Shown here in pieces: positions 18,897-21,981 of a stretch of 21,981 nt of DNA (the stretch's first letter is position 1; every line of letters starts with the position of its first letter). Both the position numbers and the translations under genes were made by a program. Source of the DNA: CAZADH01 sp964483805 (lineage in GTDB: Bacteria; Muiribacteriota; Ozemobacteria; Ozemobacterales; Ozemobacteraceae). The DNA lies in NCBI GenBank assembly GCA_964483805.1, contig CAZADH010000079.1, positions 1-21,981 on the forward strand. Reading direction: 5' to 3'. A model generated the notes under the pieces. It was not told where the DNA came from and did no database searches. It was given only the letters and a program-made list of their open reading frames with translations.

Positions 18897-21446
18897 ATGT
18901 GCGGCGTTATCGGACTCATCTACGAACAAGACAAACCCGACCTTGGCGTGGTCGCATCACGGTTGCTCAAGCAACTCGAGTACCGTGGCTACGACTCGAC
19001 CGGCGCAGTCGTCCAGCAGGCCAACGGTGAGATCACCCTGAAAAAAGATGTCGGCGCCCCCAGCGACCTGACCAAACGGCTGGGCATCGACAAGCTCTCC
19101 GGCGGCATCTTCTGCGGCCAGGTGCGCTGGGCCACGTTCGGTGTGGTCACCAAAGAGAACGCGCAGCCCCACCAGATGTCGTGCAAGATTCATTTCTACG
19201 GTNNNNNNNNNNAAGAGTGGCTCATCGCCGAGGGCCACGACGTCAAGAGCGACAACGACGGCGAGATGCTCGTGCACACGGTCGAGCACTTCTTTGCCGC
19301 CAACCTGCAATACAAAGACGTCAACGACAACGCCGTGCGCGAGCACGCGCTGATCGACGCCGTGCTGAAGGCCTCGAAGAAACTGACCGGTTCGTATGCC
19401 GCGGTGGTGGTCGACCCGGTCAGCCGCATCGTGGTCGCCGTCAAAGCCGGCAGCAGCCTGTACATCGGCACCGGCCAGGATCCGGTCGGCGGCGAGTTCG
19501 TCGTGGCGTCGTCCGATCTTGCCTCGGTACTGCAGCTCACCCGCATTCTGTTGCCGATCCGCGAGAACGAGTTCGCCGTCTTCAATGCCACGCGACTCGA
19601 CCTGTACGACCTCAAATCAGGCAAGAAGCTGCACCGCGACACCCAGCGCAGCCTGCTCAAGGTCGAAGAGACCCGTTTGCAGCACCCGCACAAGTATTTC
19701 ATGGAACAGGAGATCGCCAACCAGGTGCACACGACGCGGCGGGTCATCTCGTTGTTCTACGGCGGCAACCCCGTCACCCAGTTGTTGCGGCGCAGCCGCA
19801 GATTCGCTCCCACCCTGCGCACGCTCAAGGCCGAGGTCCTGCGCCTCGCGGCCATCACCGAGCAACGCCGCCTGGCCGAGGCCTGCCGCGAGTTCGTGGC
19901 CGGTGAGGCGGCGACCGAGCTGCGCGAGTTCATCAGGAAGAACGCGACCGGACCGATCGACACACGCCTCGAGTCGTCGCACGCCAGTTTTCTCGAAGAG
20001 CTGCGCGAACTGACGGCGTCGCCCGAGTTCGACGTCTCGGCCTTCGTAAAGTTCCTCGATGCGATCTTCGATCTCGAAGACAGCGACGATATCGAGAAGC
20101 GGCTCGAACAGTTCGTCAAGATCATCAACACCGCACGCAAGAGCGGCAATACAATATACATGCTCGCCTGCGGCAGCTCTTTCCATGCCGCCAAGACCGC
20201 GCCCGCATTCTTCGACGAGATCGCGCACCTGCCGATCACGCCGTTGCTGCCCGGCGAGTTCCGCGCGCAGTGCACGCACTCGCTGCGCGACGGCGACGTG
20301 ATCATCGGCATCAGCCAGAGCGGTGAAACCAAAGACCTGATCGACGTCTTCAACTTCGTCGCCCGCACTTATCCAAAGATCAAGCGGGTGTGCGTACTCA
20401 ACAACACCAACTCGACACTCGCGCTCGAAAAATCCGACCTGTTCGTGCCGTTGTGCTGCGGCCCCGAGATCGCCGTGCCGGCCACGAAGAGCTTCATCAA
20501 CCAGTTGCTGGTGTTGTTGATCCTGGCGATGCGTGTGGCTGCGGCGCAACCGGCACCCCGGGCGAAAGGCGCCAAAGCGGCCACCGAAGCCCAGAAAGAG
20601 GCGCATCTGCATATGCTGCGGCAGATCCCCGACCTCATCGATCGCACCGTGAAGACGACGGCCAAAGAGACCGACGAGATGGCCGAAGCGCTCTTCCTGA
20701 AACCGAGCATCCACATTCTCGCGACCCGCATCCTCGGCATCGCCAAAGAGGGCGCCCTCAAGGTCCGCGAGATCGTGCTGAATCACACCGAAGGGTTCGA
20801 GGGTTCCGAGTTCAAACACGGCCCGAATACCATTCTCGGCATCAACACGGTGTTCGGTCTCGATGCCATACAAGGTATTCTCGACAAGTTCGGCGAGGCC
20901 ATGGTGGCCGCGTTGGGGCAACCCGACGGCAAGACGCTCGACGCGCGAGCCACCGTGCGCCTGTACCGTGCCATGGTCGATTACGCGTTTCGCGACACCA
21001 AACCCGATACGCTGGCCGACGCCGAACGCCGGCTGTTCGACAAGGTGTTCGCCAACCACAACTTCTTCGAGTGCCTGTATCGCAACTACCCGCTGATCTT
21101 CATCACCTGCCCCAACGAGCAAGACGTCAACCTGACGATCTCGCAGATCAACACCCACAAGATCCGCGGCGCCAACGTCTACATGATCGCCGAAGACCAC
21201 GACCTGCTGCGCGAAGCAGTGGCCATCCCGCCGGCCAGTTCGTTCCCCTACCACCATGGCTACGCGACGTTGCCGCGCACCGGCAGCACCATCCTGTCGA
21301 TCTTCTCGATCACCGTGGTGTTGCAGATCCTGTCGCTGAAGATGAGCAAGCTGAAGATGCAGTTCCTCGACCGCCTCGAGATCGCCAATCACGGCGTCCA
21401 TCCCGACGTTCCCAAGAACGTCAGCAAGTCGATCACCGTCGATTGA
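18897..21446 (+). CDS. glmS: Glutamine--fructose-6-phosphate aminotransferase, long form
   Basis: It makes glucosamine-6-phosphate for cell-wall precursors. The N-terminal glutaminase domain starts at the catalytic Cys (MCGVIGLIYEQ) with LEYRGYDSTG and GQVRWATFG (family: GHTRWATHG). The first SIS domain has MLACGSSFHAAK (about 422-433) and ISQSGETKDLIDV (about 470). The second has KEGALKVREIVLNHTEGFEGSEFKHGP (about 614-640), and the C-terminus NVSKSITVD matches GlmS NLAKSVTVE. At about 849 residues it is some 240 longer than the usual 610. The extra parts are a helical insert between the glutaminase and SIS1 (about 275-415), a short charged loop (about 550-570) and an insert in SIS2 (about 650-735). 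A run of 10 Ns breaks the gene inside the glutaminase domain; the frame is kept across it. Confidence 0.93.
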   Translation: MCGVIGLIYEQDKPDLGVVASRLLKQLEYRGYDSTGAVVQQANGEITLKKDVGAPSDLTKRLGIDKLSGGIFCGQVRWATFGVVTKENAQPHQMSCKIHFYGXXXXEWLIAEGHDVKSDNDGEMLVHTVEHFFAANLQYKDVNDNAVREHALIDAVLKASKKLTGSYAAVVVDPVSRIVVAVKAGSSLYIGTGQDPVGGEFVVASSDLASVLQLTRILLPIRENEFAVFNATRLDLYDLKSGKKLHRDTQRSLLKVEETRLQHPHKYFMEQEIANQVHTTRRVISLFYGGNPVTQLLRRSRRFAPTLRTLKAEVLRLAAITEQRRLAEACREFVAGEAATELREFIRKNATGPIDTRLESSHASFLEELRELTASPEFDVSAFVKFLDAIFDLEDSDDIEKRLEQFVKIINTARKSGNTIYMLACGSSFHAAKTAPAFFDEIAHLPITPLLPGEFRAQCTHSLRDGDVIIGISQSGETKDLIDVFNFVARTYPKIKRVCVLNNTNSTLALEKSDLFVPLCCGPEIAVPATKSFINQLLVLLILAMRVAAAQPAPRAKGAKAATEAQKEAHLHMLRQIPDLIDRTVKTTAKETDEMAEALFLKPSIHILATRILGIAKEGALKVREIVLNHTEGFEGSEFKHGPNTILGINTVFGLDAIQGILDKFGEAMVAALGQPDGKTLDARATVRLYRAMVDYAFRDTKPDTLADAERRLFDKVFANHNFFECLYRNYPLIFITCPNEQDVNLTISQINTHKIRGANVYMIAEDHDLLREAVAIPPASSFPYHHGYATLPRTGSTILSIFSITVVLQILSLKMSKLKMQFLDRLEIANHGVHPDVPKNVSKSITVD
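19203..19212. other. Assembly gap (10 Ns) inside glmS
   Basis: Ten unknown bases lie between KIHFYG and EWLIAEGHD. The conserved HNG segment of the glutaminase domain should be here and is missing, so the true gap is probably longer than ten bases. Confidence 0.95.
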
Positions 21447-21631
21447 ACCCGCACCCCCACAGGGAAACCCGTAGGGGGCATCCCCACGTAAATACCCCGT
21501 ATGGATGTGGATGTCCCACGCGGGTGTGGACGCCCCGTAACGGTGGGTCGGACGCCGATCCATCAGAGAAATAAACGCATTGTATTGACGCCAGGAACGC
21601 ACCCGGTCATCGGGTGCCAAAGGAGACAGGT
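21447..21631. other. Intergenic region between glmS and the vWA gene
   Basis: After glmS there is a GC hairpin (CCCCC...GGG-aaa-CCC...GGGGG, near 21454-21478) that may end transcription, though it lacks a U-tract. The stretch to 21545 is rich in near-repeats of GGATGTGGATGTCC-like sequence. A second hairpin precedes the vWA gene. No gene is seen. Confidence 0.5.
21599..21617 (+). promoter_or_regulatory. Hairpin just upstream of the vWA ribosome site
   Basis: The GCACCCG/CGGGTGC 7-bp stem with loop gtcat ends 3 nt before the AGGAG site. It could control mRNA stability or ribosome access. Confidence 0.4.
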
Positions 21632-21981
21632 ATGTCAGAGCAAGGCAAGCTGGTAGGAAGCGTCGAGTTTGCGATGAACCCGGAGCCGCGGTGCGCCTGC
21701 CTGCTGCTCCTCGATACGTCCGGATCAATGACCGGTGAGCCGATTGCCGCGCTCAACGCTGGCATCGTCGCTTTCCAACAGGCGATCGCGGCCGACCCCG
21801 TGGCCTCGAAACGGGTCGAGGTGGCGGTGATGACGTTTTCCGACCAGGTGACCCTGATCAACGATTTATGCACGATCGACAGTTTCGTGCCGCCAACGTT
21901 GCAGGCGAGCGGCAGCACGGACATGGGCGTCGGCTTCCACGCCGGACTCGAACTGCTGACCCAGCGCAAGTACGAGTACCG
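21632..21981 (+). CDS. vWA-domain protein, TerY-like, N-terminal part (cut by window edge)
   Basis: The first 116 residues of a von Willebrand factor A protein. The metal-binding MIDAS motif is seen as LLLDTSGSMTGEPIAALNAG (about 25-44), and the conserved Thr in SGSTDMG lies near residue 97. VEVAVMTFSDQV is the central strand. The opening RCACLLLLDTSGSM resembles TerY of tellurium/stress-response loci. Related genes usually stand beside PP2C phosphatase and kinase genes, which would lie off the right edge. AGGAG is 6 nt before the ATG. The role cannot be given without the downstream genes. Confidence 0.88.
   Translation, partial: MSEQGKLVGSVEFAMNPEPRCACLLLLDTSGSMTGEPIAALNAGIVAFQQAIAADPVASKRVEVAVMTFSDQVTLINDLCTIDSFVPPTLQASGSTDMGVGFHAGLELLTQRKYEY

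Noticed and set aside
6100..21590. Recurrent TACAAT/ATTGTA words across the window as a regulatory motif
   Set aside because: Two copies work as -10 boxes at good spacing, but most others lie inside genes without a -35 partner, so no single motif is supported.
19617..21728. 703-codon minus-strand frame opposite glmS
   Set aside because: It lies across the conserved glmS codons, and its composition is that of a reverse-frame shadow.

Overview
The window reads as chromosomal DNA from a GC-rich, Gram-negative-type bacterium. It has two lipoprotein signal peptides, ordinary Shine-Dalgarno sites and sigma70-like promoters. The exact phylum cannot be fixed from this sequence. A Ycf46/DUF1257/DUF2997 cluster and a very long GlmS in a genome with no photosynthesis genes in view suggest an environmental, possibly planctomycete-like or other deep-branching lineage (inference). 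A run of 10 Ns at 19203-19212 shows this is a draft scaffold.

Region 1 (1-5986, all minus strand) is an accessory island abutting tmRNA. In transcription order: ssrA (tmRNA), a decayed integrase N-terminus, hsdM, a KilA-N protein gene, a 41-codon ORF, hsdS, a 306-bp palindrome-rich spacer, a RhuM-family gene and hsdR (cut by the window edge). This is a type I restriction-modification system with two DNA-binding-type accessory genes. A sigma70-like promoter upstream of hsdM has a palindrome over its -10 box. The 41-codon ORF is a second copy of the hsdM tail, so the KilA-N gene seems to have been inserted at the hsdM/hsdS junction. Short palindromes of unusual perfection lie inside the kilA-N and rhuM reading frames and in the spacer.

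Region 2 (6080-12140) holds a CAP-domain lipoprotein, a GNAT acetyltransferase with a clear promoter, an intergenic 40-bp direct repeat, a voltage-gated-type K+ channel with a C-terminal zinc ribbon, the remnant of an FAD amine oxidase, and a GH39-like lipoprotein. The two lipoproteins appear to share an N-terminal domain. Region 3 (12137-13430) is a CaCA-type cation exchanger and a terminator.

Region 4 (13431-18547, minus strand) is a compact operon: Ycf46-type AAA+ ATPase (apparent CTG start), a 20-codon ORF, DUF1257 (Ycf35-like), DUF2997, a membrane protein with a CX2CX3C triad, a small radical-SAM activase-like protein, a one-TM protein, and probably a DHH phosphoesterase. This is the best candidate for an undescribed conserved system: an ATPase plus a radical-SAM enzyme plus small partners, with no visible substrate. 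Region 5 (18548-21981) has paired GGGTCTGTCCC repeats, a long-form glmS interrupted by the assembly gap, and the start of a TerY-like vWA protein.
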